Below are positions 52,198 to 61,724 of a DNA stretch of 64,000 bases, one piece after another. Source of the DNA: Paenacidovorax monticola (GTDB taxonomy: Bacteria; Pseudomonadota; Gammaproteobacteria; Burkholderiales; Burkholderiaceae_C). Every line of letters begins with the position of its first letter. Position 1 is the stretch's first letter. The translations under genes and the position numbers were made by a program. Below the pieces are notes generated by a model. That model searched no databases, was not told the origin of the DNA, and was given only the letters and a program-made list of their open reading frames with translations. The stretch spans positions 1,984,001 to 2,048,000 of the forward strand of contig NZ_CP060790.1 in assembly GCF_014489595.1 (NCBI RefSeq), read 5' to 3'.

Positions 52198-52947
52198 CTA
52201 CATGTACATGCCGCCATTGACATGCAACTCCTGCCCCGTCACATAGCCCGCACCGGCGGATGCGAGGTAGGCGACGGCGTGGGCGATGTCCGATGGCTTG
52301 CCCATGTGGCCCAGCGGAATCTGGGCGTTCAGGGCTTTTTGCTGTTCTTCTGGCAGCTTGGCAGTCATGTCGGTCTCGATGAAGCCAGGGGCCACGCAGT
52401 TCACGGTGATGCCGCGGCTGCCCAGTTCGCGCGCCAGGGCACGCGTCATGCCGGCCACGCCCGCCTTCGCGGCTGCGTAGTTCGCCTGACCCGGGTTGCC
52501 CGAGGCGCCCACCACGCTCGTGATGCTGATGATGCGGCCGAAGCGCTGCTTCATCATGGGCCGGATGGCGGCACGGCTGGCACGGAACACGGCCTTGAGA
52601 TTGGTGTCGACCACCGCATCCCAATCCTCGTCCTTCAGGCGCATGGCCAGCATGTCGCGCGTGATGCCGGCGTTGTTCACCAGCACGTGCAGGCCGCCCT
52701 GCCCCTTCACGATCTCGTCGATGAGGGCTTCCACGGCCGCGCCGTCGTTCACGTTCAGGTTGGCACCGCGGCAGCCCGCGTGGGCCGACAGGGCCTCGGT
52801 GATGCGCGCGGCCCCGTCGTCGGTGGTTGCGGTGCCGATCACCTGGTAGCCGCGCTGGGCCAGCTCCAGGGCGATGGCCGCGCCGATGCCGCGCGACGCG
52901 CCAGTGACCAGGGCCACCTGGCCCGGGGAAGTAGAGGTATCCGTCAT
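52198..52947 (-). CDS. fabG: 3-oxoacyl-ACP reductase
   Basis: 249-residue NADPH-dependent SDR. TGASRGIGAAIALEL is the cofactor loop, NNAGITRDMLAMRLK follows, the Ser is in SITSVVGASGNPGQ, and the catalytic Tyr and Lys are in NYAAAKAGV. C-terminus GQELHVNGGMYM is characteristic. The ATG overlaps the fabD stop by four bases. Confidence 0.97.
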   Translation of the reverse strand: MTDTSTSPGQVALVTGASRGIGAAIALELAQRGYQVIGTATTDDGAARITEALSAHAGCRGANLNVNDGAAVEALIDEIVKGQGGLHVLVNNAGITRDMLAMRLKDEDWDAVVDTNLKAVFRASRAAIRPMMKQRFGRIISITSVVGASGNPGQANYAAAKAGVAGMTRALARELGSRGITVNCVAPGFIETDMTAKLPEEQQKALNAQIPLGHMGKPSDIAHAVAYLASAGAGYVTGQELHVNGGMYM

Positions 52948-53894
52948 GCGAGCAATTCCTTGGCTTCGGCCAGAGTGGCCGGATCGTACAGCGTGGCGCC
53001 CACCAGTTCAGCGTCGATGCGCTTGGTCAGGCCGGTCAGCACCTTGCCGGGGCCGCATTCAATGATATGGGACACGCCGCGCGCCTTGAGGGTCTGCACG
53101 CATTCCACCCAGCGCACGGGACCGAAGGCCTGGCGGTAGAGCGCGTCGCGGATCGCATCGGCGTCCTGCTGCACGGCCACATCCACGTTGTTGAGCACGG
53201 GAATCTGGGGCACCGCCAGACTCGTGCCGGCCAGTGCGGCACGCAGCTTCTCGGCCGCGGGCTTCATGAGGCTCGAATGGAACGGCGCCGACACGGGCAG
53301 CGGCAGGGCACGCTTGGCCCCCGCCGCCTTGAGCACTTCGCAGGCCTTGTCCACGCCGGCCTTCGTCCCGGCGATCACGGTCTGGATCGGATCGTTGAAG
53401 TTCACGGCCTCGACCACTTCGGCACTGCCTGCGCCAAACGACGCTGCGGCCTCGGCGCAGCCGGCGATCACCTTGGCGGAGTCCAGCCCCAGGATCGCGG
53501 CCATGGCACCGGTGCCGACCGGCACCGCCTCCTGCATGGCGGCGGCACGCAGACGCACCAGCGGCGCAGCCTGGGCCAGCGTGAGCACGCCCGAGGCCAC
53601 GAGCGCGGAATACTCGCCCAGCGAATGGCCCGCAACGGCAGCCGGCAATGCGCCCCCTTCGGCGCGCCACACGCGCCAGGCGGCCACGCCGGCCACCAGC
53701 ATGACGGGCTGGGTGTTGGTCGTGAGGGCCAGCGCCTCCTTGGGGCCTTCGTGGATCAGGCGGCCCACGTCCTCGCCCAGCGCCTCCGAGGCCTCCTGCA
53801 GCGTCTGGGCCACCACGGGGTGATCCCCCCAGCCGTCGAGCATGCCCACCGACTGGGAACCTTGGCCCGGGAAGACAAAAGCAAACGTCGTCAT
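52944..53894 (-). CDS. fabD: Malonyl-CoA:ACP transacylase
   Basis: 316-residue acyltransferase. FPGQGSQSVGML opens the protein, the nucleophile is Ser 91 in AGHSLGEYSAL, and the His is in VSAPFHSSLM. Supplies malonyl-ACP to FabH and FabF. Between fabH and fabG; the 57-base gap to fabH holds a palindromic repeat copy. Confidence 0.97.
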   Translation of the reverse strand: MTTFAFVFPGQGSQSVGMLDGWGDHPVVAQTLQEASEALGEDVGRLIHEGPKEALALTTNTQPVMLVAGVAAWRVWRAEGGALPAAVAGHSLGEYSALVASGVLTLAQAAPLVRLRAAAMQEAVPVGTGAMAAILGLDSAKVIAGCAEAAASFGAGSAEVVEAVNFNDPIQTVIAGTKAGVDKACEVLKAAGAKRALPLPVSAPFHSSLMKPAAEKLRAALAGTSLAVPQIPVLNNVDVAVQQDADAIRDALYRQAFGPVRWVECVQTLKARGVSHIIECGPGKVLTGLTKRIDAELVGATLYDPATLAEAKELLA

Positions 53895-53924
53895 CGTATT
53901 GGGTATATGTAGTGAAAAGGGCTG

Positions 53925-53947
53925 CAGCGCTTGCCCAGCAAGCGCTG
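53925..53947. repeat. Palindromic intergenic repeat copy (fabH-fabD)
   Basis: CAGCGCTTGC (53925-53934) and GCAAGCGCTG (53938-53947) are perfect 10-base arms around CCA, followed by AAAGCTAGAA. Shortened member of the family at 15879 and 39067, located between two genes that must be expressed together. Confidence 0.65.
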
Positions 53948-53951
53948 AAAG

Positions 53952-54929
53952 CTAGAACTTCAGGAGCACGGCACCCCAGGTGAAGCCACCACCCACACCT
54001 TCGAGCAGCAGGGTCTGGCCCTTGCGGACCTGGCCTTCACGTACGGCGTGGTCCAGCGCCAGCGGAATGGATGCCGCCGAGGTGTTGCCGTGCCGATCCA
54101 CCGTGACCACCACCTTGTCGAGCGGGAGCTTCAGCTTCTTGGCCGTGCCCTGCATGATGCGGATATTGGCCTGGTGGGGAATGAGCCAGTCGATGTCGGC
54201 CTCGGCGAGCCCCGCCTTGTCGAGCGCGGCACGCGCGGCCTTGTCGAGCACGCCCACCGCCAGCTTGAACACGGCCTGCCCGTCCATCTTGAGCAGCGGA
54301 TCGCCGAGCACCATGCCGCCGGAGACATGGCCCGGCACGCACAGGATGTCCACGTGCTTGCCATCGGCATGCAGATCACTCGACAGGATGCCGGGCTCGT
54401 CCGAAGCCTCCAGCACCACGGCGCCGGCGCCGTCGCCGAACAGCACACAGGTCGTGCGGTCATTGAAGTCGAGGATGCGGCTGAACACCTCGGAACCCAC
54501 GACCAGGGCGCGGCTGGCAGCGCCCGCGCGAATCATGGCGTCGGCCACCGTGAGCGCATAGACGAAGCCGCTGCATACGGCCTGCACATCGAAGGCCGGG
54601 CAGCCGTTGGCGCCCAGCTTGTTCTGCAGGATGCAGGCGGTGGAAGGGAACACCATGTCCGGCGTGGACGTGGCGACGATGATCAGGTCGATGTCCTGCG
54701 GCGCGACACCGGCGGCCTGCAGGGCCTGGCGCGAGGCCTCGAGCGCGAGATCGCTGCTGGCCACGTCGGGCGCCGCGAAGTGGCGTGCCCGGATGCCCGT
54801 GCGCTCCACAATCCACTCATCCGAGGTTTCGATACCGCGCTGCGCCAGCTCGGCTACCAGATCGTCATTGGTCAGCCGGCGCGGCGGCAGGTAGCTGCCG
54901 GTGCCGGTGATGCGGGAATAGCGTCTCAT
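53952..54929 (-). CDS. fabH: 3-oxoacyl-ACP synthase III
   Basis: 325-residue initiator condensing enzyme (acetyl-CoA plus malonyl-ACP). The catalytic Cys is residue 119 in [10 protein letters not shown], His is in [10 protein letters not shown] and Asn in [13 protein letters not shown] 54929 overlaps the plsX stop (TGATG); an in-frame TTG three bases earlier is less likely. Confidence 0.97.
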   Translation of the reverse strand: MRRYSRITGTGSYLPPRRLTNDDLVAELAQRGIETSDEWIVERTGIRARHFAAPDVASSDLALEASRQALQAAGVAPQDIDLIIVATSTPDMVFPSTACILQNKLGANGCPAFDVQAVCSGFVYALTVADAMIRAGAASRALVVGSEVFSRILDFNDRTTCVLFGDGAGAVVLEASDEPGILSSDLHADGKHVDILCVPGHVSGGMVLGDPLLKMDGQAVFKLAVGVLDKAARAALDKAGLAEADIDWLIPHQANIRIMQGTAKKLKLPLDKVVVTVDRHGNTSAASIPLALDHAVREGQVRKGQTLLLEGVGGGFTWGAVLLKF

Positions 54930-55980
54930 CAATGTATGGGGGCCGCCGCATCCGGGGCAGGCTGGGCATCGGCGGGCATCAGCAGAGGTGCCGCGTGCGC
55001 AATCCGGGACCGGACACGGTCGAGCAGGTTGTTGCGGGCCGCATCATACGCCCGGTTCAGCGCCTGCTCGAAAGCAAGCGCATCGGCCGAACCGTGACTC
55101 TTGAACACCAGCCCTCGCAGCCCCAGCAGCGCCGCGCCGTTGTATCGACGGTAGTCCATGCGCTTCATGAGCGCAGATAGCACCGGATAAGCAATGATGG
55201 CTGCAAGTTTGGTGAAAATATTGCGCTTGAACTCTTGTTTGAGCCCGCCCACCACCATCGAGGCCACGCCCTCGCTGGCCTTGAGGGCGACATTGCCCAC
55301 GAAACCGTCACACACCACGATATCGACCGCGCCCTTGAAGATATCGTTGCCCTCGACGTTGCCATAGAAGTTCAAATCACCGGAATTCGCTGCGGAACGC
55401 AGCAATTCGCCGGCTTTCTTGATGACTTCGTTACCTTTGATCACCTCTTCGCCGATATTGAGCAGCCCCACGCTGGCGGGCGAGCCCTCCTGCAGCACGG
55501 ACACCAGGGCCGAGCCCATCACCGCGAACTGCAGCAGGTGCTCGGCCGAGCAGTCCACGTTGGCACCGAGGTCCAGCACCGTCGTGGCCCCTCCCTGGGC
55601 ATTGGGCATCTGGGTGGCGATGGCGGGGCGGTCGATGCCATCGAGGGTCTTCAGCAGATAGCGGGCAATGGCCATCAGGGCGCCCGTGTTGCCCGCAGAG
55701 ACGGCCGCCGATGCAGCGCCGCTCTTGACCTGCTGGATCGCCACGCGCATCGAGGAATCCTTCTTCTTGCGCAGGGCGACCTCCACGGAGTCATCCATGG
55801 CCACCACCTCGCTGGCGGCCACCACGGTGGTGCGCTCGTGCGACCACTCGCGCAGGCTGTCGGGCAGGCCTACGAGCAGCAGATGGGCATCGGGATGGTG
55901 CTCAAGGAATTGGCGGCACGCCGCGAGCGTGACGCGGGGGCCATGGTCGCCCCCATGCAGTCAACAGCCAGTGTGATCAT
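54929..55980 (-). CDS. plsX: Phosphate acyltransferase PlsX (apparent frameshift)
   Basis: About 350 residues after correction. Converts acyl-ACP to acyl-phosphate for phospholipid synthesis. The body has [35 protein letters not shown] and [14 protein letters not shown]. The true N-terminus [11 protein letters not shown] is in another frame: the C run 55950-55954 (five C on +) needs one more to read [20 protein letters not shown]. Without correction the first ~50 residues are lost. Lies between rpmF and fabH, the standard order. Confidence 0.93.
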
Positions 55981-56088
55981 GGGCGACTTTGTCGGGCCGA
56001 CGAACGGGCCCCGGAGAAAAATGCAGCGGTCAAAACAAAGGCCCGCGCTACGGTATCAGTAGCAACGGGCCTTGGAATGGAAAACAGG

Positions 56089-56271
56089 TCAGGCTTCGGA
56101 CTTGTTCTTCAGCACCTGGCGGCCACGGTAGAAGCCGTTGGGGCTGATGTGGTGGCGCATGTGGGTTTCACCGGTGGTGGGCTCCACGGCGATGCCAGGC
56201 ACCGTCAGGGCGTTGTGCGAACGGTGCATGCCGCGCTTGGAGGGGGACTTTTTGTTTTGCTGAACAGCCAT
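56089..56271 (-). CDS. rpmF: 50S ribosomal protein L32
   Basis: 60-residue protein [20 protein letters not shown] with the conserved tail [14 protein letters not shown]. The cysteines of zinc-binding L32 forms are absent, as in many proteobacteria. Standard neighbour of plsX and DUF177. Confidence 0.96.
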   Translation of the reverse strand: MAVQQNKKSPSKRGMHRSHNALTVPGIAVEPTTGETHMRHHISPNGFYRGRQVLKNKSEA

Positions 56272-56382
56272 GATGGCTCCTGAGTCTTGAAAGGGTTGGT
56301 AAAAAACGCGATTCAGCCCATTAAAGACACGAGGGGGATTCGCGCGAAGCCCTCGATTATAGCCGAAACCGTTTTCGCTGGG

Positions 56383-56937
56383 TCAGCCTTCGCCAGGCTT
56401 GCCCACGCGCAGGGAAGCCAGCGCAGCGAAGGGGTTGGGTTTCTCGGCGTTCGCGGCCTCGAAATCCTCGGCGCTCGACTCGAGGGCCACGGGGTCCGGG
56501 CAGACCTCATGGCGCGGCACCACGGGCAGGGCCATGAGCAGCTCATCCTCGATCAGCTCGCGCAGATGGAACTCGCGGCTGAGAGCGAGCAAGTCTTCCT
56601 CGCTCTCGTCGTCCAGCGCCTCGGCCGTGGCCTCGTCGGCCACGAAGCGAAAGGAGCGGTCCACATCCAGCGGCACGTCCACGGGCGCCAGGCAGCGCTG
56701 GCAGGTCATGGGAAAGGTGGCATGCACGCGCAGGTGCAGCCACGTCTGGCCACCACCGCCCGGCTCCGCACGCAGTTCGCCCCGGGCATCCCAGTCCACA
56801 TACAGGTCGGGATGCAGCCCCTTGGCCTCCTGCGCCAGCCGTTCGTACTTGAGCAGCGAATCGTGCCCGGCCAGATGCCCGCCCGCCTGGGCGAAGGCCT
56901 TGATGTCGAGACGGTCCGGGGAAAACTCCTTGGTCAT
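56383..56937 (-). CDS. DUF177 family protein (YceD)
   Basis: 184-residue protein with the DUF177 features: FPMTCQRCLAPVDVPL (paired Cys), a central acidic stretch (ALDDESEEDL) and LRELIEDELLMALPVVPRHE. Homologues are linked to 23S rRNA accumulation and always lie next to rpmF. ATG 56937 (TKEFSPDRLDIKAFAQ) is preferred over a longer Arg-rich frame. Divergent from maf with a 26-base gap, so the promoters must overlap. Confidence 0.88.
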   Translation of the reverse strand: MTKEFSPDRLDIKAFAQAGGHLAGHDSLLKYERLAQEAKGLHPDLYVDWDARGELRAEPGGGGQTWLHLRVHATFPMTCQRCLAPVDVPLDVDRSFRFVADEATAEALDDESEEDLLALSREFHLRELIEDELLMALPVVPRHEVCPDPVALESSAEDFEAANAEKPNPFAALASLRVGKPGEG

Positions 56938-56963
56938 GGCGGGCAGTGTAAGAGAATCGGCGC

Positions 56964-57563
56964 ATGCTTGAACCCTCTCCCCCGCCGCGCCCATTGGTAT
57001 TGGGCTCGACCTCCCGCTACCGCCGCGAATTGCTGCAGCGGCTGCGCCAGCCCTTCGAGGTAGCTGCCCCCGACGTCGACGAAACCCCGGCCCCCGGCGA
57101 AGCTCCGCGCGCGCTGGCCCTGCGCCTGGCCCTGGCCAAGGCGCGCGCCGTGGCCGCGCAGCACCCGGACGCCGTGGTGATCGGCTCCGACCAGGTGGCG
57201 GACCTGGCCGGCGAGCCCCTGGGCAAGCCCGGCACGCACGAGCGCGCCACGGCACAGCTGCAGCGCATGCGCGGGCACACCGTGGTCTTCCAGACGGCCG
57301 TGGCCGTGGTCTGCCAGGCCACGGGCTTCGAGCAGGTGGACCTGGCGCCCGTGGAGGTGCGCTTTCGCGATCTGTCGGACGCGGAGATCGAACGCTACCT
57401 GCGCGCCGAGGAGCCCTACGACTGCGCCGGCAGTGCCAAGAGCGAGGGACTGGGCATCAGCCTGCTCGACGCCATCGTGAGCGACGATCCCACGGCCCTC
57501 GTGGGCCTGCCCCTGATCCGCACTGCGCGCATGCTGCGCGCCGCCGGGCTCACGCTGCCATGA
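56964..57563 (+). CDS. Maf-like nucleotide pyrophosphatase (YceF type)
   Basis: 199-residue Maf/Ham1-fold protein. LVLGSTSRYRRELLQRL is the phosphate-binding start, VDETPAPGE the typical acidic loop, GSDQVADL the catalytic region, and GSAKSEGLGISLLD the C-terminal landmark of the YceF (m7GTP pyrophosphatase) subgroup. House-cleaning enzyme. First of three plus-strand genes inside the long minus-strand block. Confidence 0.92.
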   Translation: MLEPSPPPRPLVLGSTSRYRRELLQRLRQPFEVAAPDVDETPAPGEAPRALALRLALAKARAVAAQHPDAVVIGSDQVADLAGEPLGKPGTHERATAQLQRMRGHTVVFQTAVAVVCQATGFEQVDLAPVEVRFRDLSDAEIERYLRAEEPYDCAGSAKSEGLGISLLDAIVSDDPTALVGLPLIRTARMLRAAGLTLP

Positions 57564-58354
57564 GCGAGGCCACCCCGTCCGGCCAGCGCACCGGCACGCT
57601 CTACCTCGTCCCCGCGCCGCTCGACTTCGGCTGCGACGCCCAGGCCCCGCTGCAGGAGGCCTTGCCCGATGGCACGCTGCGCACGGCCGCGCGCCTCACG
57701 CACTGGGTCTGCGAAAACGCCAAGAGCGCGCGCGCCTACCTCAAGCGCATCGACGCGCTCCATCCCCTGGCGGCCCCTTTGCAGGCCCAGCAGATCACCG
57801 AACTGCCGCGCGAGGTGCACAAGAAGGGCGACCATGGCGGCAGGGGCGCGGCCGCGTTCGACCCCGCGCCCCTGCTGGCCCCGGCCCTGGTGGGGCACGA
57901 CATGGGCCTGGTCAGCGAAGCCGGCATGCCCGCCGTGGCCGACCCCGGCAGCTCCGTGGTGCGTGCGGCGCACGACGCAGGTGTGCCCGTGGTGCCGCTG
58001 GTGGGACCGGTGTCGCTGCTGCTCGCGCTGGCCGCAAGCGGGCTCAACGGCCAGAATTTCGCCTTCACGGGCTACCTGCCCCAGGATGCCGCCGAACGCG
58101 CCCAGCGCATCCGCGAACTGGAAGCCCTGGCGCTGCGCCAGGGGCAGACCCAGCTCTTCATCGAGACACCCTACCGCAATGCCGCGCTGTGGCAGGCGCT
58201 GCTGCAGCACTTGCAGCCCCACACCCGCCTCGCCCTTGCGTCGGGCCTCACGCTCGCGCAGGCACGCACCGAAAGCCGCGCCGTGCGCCAGTGGCGCCAG
58301 CACGGCGCGGCGCCCGACAACCGCACCCCGGTGGTCTTCGCCATCGGCCGCTGA
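57560..58354 (+). CDS. RsmI-like SAM-dependent methyltransferase (tetrapyrrole methylase fold)
   Basis: 264-residue protein of the tetrapyrrole-methylase superfamily that includes RsmI (16S rRNA C1402 2'-O-methylation). MGLVSEAGMPAVADPGSSVV, PLVGPVSLLLALAASGLNG and FIETPYRNAALW are family phrases. Its N-terminus differs from canonical RsmI (long segment before the SAM loop), so it may be a paralogue. Coupled to maf by ATGA. Confidence 0.85.
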   Translation: MSEATPSGQRTGTLYLVPAPLDFGCDAQAPLQEALPDGTLRTAARLTHWVCENAKSARAYLKRIDALHPLAAPLQAQQITELPREVHKKGDHGGRGAAAFDPAPLLAPALVGHDMGLVSEAGMPAVADPGSSVVRAAHDAGVPVVPLVGPVSLLLALAASGLNGQNFAFTGYLPQDAAERAQRIRELEALALRQGQTQLFIETPYRNAALWQALLQHLQPHTRLALASGLTLAQARTESRAVRQWRQHGAAPDNRTPVVFAIGR

Positions 58355-58375
58355 ACACACTCCGGGAGCCCGCAC

Positions 58376-59560
58376 ATGCCTTTGTGGCGAAACGCTCTTT
58401 TTTTGATAGCTGCCACCGCTCCATGGGTGGGCGCATCGGCCATTGTGCGCTGCGAACTGAATGGCAAGCCCGTGAACCCCTCGAACGGTGCCGAGACCGC
58501 GGGCCTCACGGGCCTGCTGCGCTGCCGCGAGGAAGACACCGGCCGCCTGCAGCGCGAACAGGAGCTGCAGAACGGCAAATTCCTGGGCCTGGAGCGCTTC
58601 TATGACCGCGAGGGGCGCCTGGCGCGCGAACGCCGCGTGAACGAACGCGGCAACAGCCAGGGCCGCGTGGCGGAGTTCTGGCCGAACGGCCAGTTGCGGC
58701 GCGAAGAGCTCGCCGAGAACGGCCGCACCCAGGGACCGGTGCGCCGCTTCAGCGAACAGGGGAAGCTGGAGCGGCTCTCCTTCCATGGCGAAGGCCGGGA
58801 GCTGTTTTACGCCGAGTACAACGGCGCGGGGCAGATCATGCGCCTGCAATGCCATGCCGCGAGCGTGCTGCCCGAGGACCGCAAGCCCTGCGGTTTCGAA
58901 GGCGCCGTGGACACGGTGCTCTACACCGCCTCGGGCGACAAGGCCGCACAGATGCGCTATGAGCAGGGCAGGCTGCTGGCCGCCACGGAGTGGAGCGCGG
59001 GCGGCGTGCTGGCCGCGCAGCAGCTGCGCGAGAACGGCCGCCGCGTGCACCGCCAGTACACCACCGAGGAGGGCAAGGCCGTGCTGCGCGAGGAACGCAT
59101 CTACGAAGCCGACGAACGGGCCCTGCCCGACCGGCGCGGCCTGCTCGCGCAGACCCGGCGCTGGGGCGCTTCGGGCCAGCTCACGGAGCAGCGCGCCTAT
59201 GTGGCGGGCCGCGAGGTGCTGCTGGAGCGCTGGTACCTCAACGGTGCGCTGCGCGAACGCACGGCCTTGAGCGGCGAAGGCGCCGCCGCGCGCATCCTGC
59301 GCGAGCTGCACGACGATGAAGGCCAGATCGCCCGGCGCGAGCGGCTGACGGCGGAACAGCAGCCCACGGGCGTGCAGCAGTACTACCACCCCAACGGCCG
59401 CCTGGCACGCGAGGACACCTACGGCAGCCCCGACGCGCAGGGCCGCACGCGGCTGCAGGCACGCAAGGAATGGGACCCGGACGGCCAGCTACAGGCCGAC
59501 GATGTGCTGCTCGAAGACGGCTCGCGCCAGCGCAAGGCGGGCGGGCAGCTCGGCAGCTAG
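58376..59560 (+). CDS. Secreted MORN-variant (YwqK-like) repeat protein
   Basis: 394-residue protein with a short signal segment (NALFLIAATAPWVGASA). Many degenerate repeats follow with the shape G-x-x-x-E-F/Y-W-x-N/E-G-Q/R-L (for example EFWPNGQLRREEL and QQYYHPNGRLAREDT), the MORN-variant pattern of YwqK-type proteins. Rich in Arg and Glu. Exported, role unknown; YwqK homologues are sometimes annotated as antitoxins but nothing here supports that. Confidence 0.75.
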   Translation: MPLWRNALFLIAATAPWVGASAIVRCELNGKPVNPSNGAETAGLTGLLRCREEDTGRLQREQELQNGKFLGLERFYDREGRLARERRVNERGNSQGRVAEFWPNGQLRREELAENGRTQGPVRRFSEQGKLERLSFHGEGRELFYAEYNGAGQIMRLQCHAASVLPEDRKPCGFEGAVDTVLYTASGDKAAQMRYEQGRLLAATEWSAGGVLAAQQLRENGRRVHRQYTTEEGKAVLREERIYEADERALPDRRGLLAQTRRWGASGQLTEQRAYVAGREVLLERWYLNGALRERTALSGEGAAARILRELHDDEGQIARRERLTAEQQPTGVQQYYHPNGRLAREDTYGSPDAQGRTRLQARKEWDPDGQLQADDVLLEDGSRQRKAGGQLGS

Positions 59561-59618
59561 CGGCGCCCAGCGAGCCAGGCCGTCGGCCAACAGCCCGCCG
59601 CGCGCTCCGTACGCTGGC

Positions 59619-60661
59619 TCAGCGCAGTTGGGGCACGATCGACTGCAACCCCTTCACGGCGCCCAGACCCACGGCCGCGCCGAAGCGCTTGGCCAGGCGC
59701 TCGGCCACGTTGTCGCGGCGCGTGTAGTCGATGACCTCCTCGGCCTTGACGATCTCGCGCGCCACGAAGTCCAGGTTGCCCAGTTGATCGGCCAACCCCA
59801 TCTCCACGGCCTGCTGGCCGGTCCAGAACAGGCCGCTGAAGGTCTCGGGCGTGGCCTTGAGGCGGTCGCCCCGGCCGGTCTTGACGGCGGTGATGAACTG
59901 CTGGTGGATCTGGTCCAGCATGGCCTGGGCGTAGGCGCGCTGCTTTTCCGTCTGGGGCTGAACGGGTCGAGGAAGCCCTTGTTCTCGCCCGCGGTGAGCA
60001 GGCGGCGCTCCACCCCGAGCTTGTCCATGACCCCCGTGAAGCCGAAACCATCCATGAGCACGCCGATGCTGCCCACGATGCTGGCCTTGTCCACGAAGAT
60101 GCCGTCGGCCGCGGCCGCGATGTAGTAGGCGGCCGAGGCACAGGTCTCCTCGACCACGACATAGACCGGCTTGTTGTACTTGGCCTTCAGGCGCACGATC
60201 TCATCGTTGATAATGCCCGCCTGCACGGGACTGCCGCCCGGCGAGTTGATGAGCAGCACCACGGCCTGCGAGCCCGAATCCTCGAACGCGCTGCGCATGG
60301 CGGCCACGACGAACTCGGCGCTGGCCTCGGCCCCCGACGCGATCTCGCCCTTCACATCCACCACGGCCGTGTGCGGCGTGCTCTTGCTGGTGGTGGTGGC
60401 GTCGCGCATGAGCAGCACCCAGGCCATGACGGAGAGGAACACCAGCCAGGCCAGGCGGGTAAAGATGCGCCAGCGGCGCGCGGCGCGCTGTTCGGCCAGC
60501 GTGGCGAACACGAGCTTCTCCAGCACCTCGCGCTCCCAGCCCGGGGCATGGGCCGTGGCCTGGCCGGCGTCCTTGCCCGCGGCGGCCTGCGCCCACAGGT
60601 CGGGTGCGGCGGGGGAATGGGCTCCAAAACCCGAAGACTCGGGGCGGTGGGGTTCGGTCAT
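59619..60661 (-). CDS. S49-family signal peptide peptidase (apparent frameshift)
   Basis: SppA/SohB-type protease, about 347 residues after correction. One N-terminal membrane helix (LAWLVFLSVMAWVLLM, about 68-83) and the catalytic domain with INSPGGSPVQAG, the Ser-region ETCASAAYYIAAAAD and KASIVGSIGVLMDG. The frame changes at GGGG 59954-59957; one more G joins FLDPFSP to QTEKQRAYAQAML. Degrades cleaved signal peptides or membrane fragments. Its start lies 3 bases after the Rieske gene stop. Confidence 0.88.
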
Positions 60662-60664
60662 GAA

Positions 60665-61060
60665 TCAGAACTCGACAGGTTGCAAGTTGTAGGCAGTATG
60701 CCAGTGCACCACGCCGTCCGTCTCGGACAGGGCGATCTTCACGAGGCCGCCCCGGCAGGGGCCGCCGGCACAGGCACCGGTGTCCGGCGCGTAGGCCGCG
60801 CCATGCGTGGCGCACAGCAGCCAGCGGCCCGTGTCGTCAAAGAAGCGGCCTTCCTGGTAGTCCAGCTCCATGGCCACATGGGTGCAGCGGTTCAGGTAGG
60901 CGTGGGGACGGCTCTCGAAGCGCACCGCGAAGGCCCGGCAGGTCTGGCCGGCATAGACCACGTCGAAGGGAACGGCCAAGCCGCCCTCCTGAAGGTCGGC
61001 GCTATTGCACAAGGGGATGGCCTGGGAATCGGTCACGGTCATGGGGAGCGGCTCAGGCAT
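60665..61060 (-). CDS. Rieske [2Fe-2S] protein
   Basis: About 131-residue single-domain Rieske ferredoxin-like protein. The cluster motifs are C-T-H in NRCTHVAMELDY and C-x2-H in LLCATHGAAYAPDTG. No oxygenase domain, so it is an electron carrier or a regulatory subunit of unknown partner. ATG 61060 overlaps the upstream phosphatase by eight bases; ATG 61042 is an alternative. Confidence 0.85.
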   Translation of the reverse strand: MPEPLPMTVTDSQAIPLCNSADLQEGGLAVPFDVVYAGQTCRAFAVRFESRPHAYLNRCTHVAMELDYQEGRFFDDTGRWLLCATHGAAYAPDTGACAGGPCRGGLVKIALSETDGVVHWHTAYNLQPVEF

Positions 61061-61721
61061 GGTGCGCCAGCCACTCGTGCAGCGCGGCCACGGAATCGGC
61101 CACGAACAGCGGCGAGAAGTCGGCGAAGGTCGCGGGCGCATGCGCGCCGTAGCTCACGGCCACGCTCGGGCAGCCGGCCGCCTGGGCCATCTGCAGGTCG
61201 TGCGTGGTGTCGCCGATCATGAGCAGCCGCTCCGGGTCGACGCCGAACTCGGCCATCAGCTCCTGCAGCATGAGCGGATGCGGCTTGCTCGCGGTTTCGT
61301 CGGCCGTGCGCGACCCGTCGAACACGCCGCGCAACTGCACCGAGTGCAGGGCCTCGTCCAGGCCGCGCCGGCTCTTGCCCGTGGCCACGGCCAGCAGATG
61401 GCCGCGCGCGCGCAGGGCGTCGAGCAGCGGCAGCACGCCCTGGAACAGGCTCAGGTCGTCCTGGTGCTGCAGGTAGTGGTAGCGGTAGCGATTGCCCAGC
61501 TCGGGGTATTTCTCGGGCGGCACGTCGGGCGCCGCGTGCGCCAGCGCCTGCATGAGGCCCATGCCGATCACGTAGGCAGCGGCCTCGTCCGAGGGAACGG
61601 CCCCGCCCACGTCGCGCACCGCCGCCTGGATGCAGCGCACGATGATGGCCGTGGAATCGAACAGGGTGCCATCCCAGTCAAAGGCGATGAGGTCGAAGCG
61701 GCGGGAACGGGTCACGGACAT
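61053..61721 (-). CDS. HAD-family phosphatase (phosphoglycolate phosphatase-like)
   Basis: 222-residue HAD hydrolase. Motif 1 is FDWDGTLFDS with the nucleophile Asp, motif 2 is LLAVATGKSRRGL, and motif 4 is MIGDTTHDLQMA. The cap and size fit the Gph/PGP group; the substrate may also be pyrimidine nucleotides. It lies 3 bases after the rluC stop, an arrangement common in betaproteobacteria. Confidence 0.9.
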   Translation of the reverse strand: MSVTRSRRFDLIAFDWDGTLFDSTAIIVRCIQAAVRDVGGAVPSDEAAAYVIGMGLMQALAHAAPDVPPEKYPELGNRYRYHYLQHQDDLSLFQGVLPLLDALRARGHLLAVATGKSRRGLDEALHSVQLRGVFDGSRTADETASKPHPLMLQELMAEFGVDPERLLMIGDTTHDLQMAQAAGCPSVAVSYGAHAPATFADFSPLFVADSVAALHEWLAHHA

Positions 61722-61724
61722 GGA

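Noticed and set aside
57416..59389. 657-codon minus-strand frame opposite the methyltransferase and MORN-like genes
   Set aside because: No motif, Gly/Ala/His-rich; the plus-strand genes have clear domains and translational coupling.
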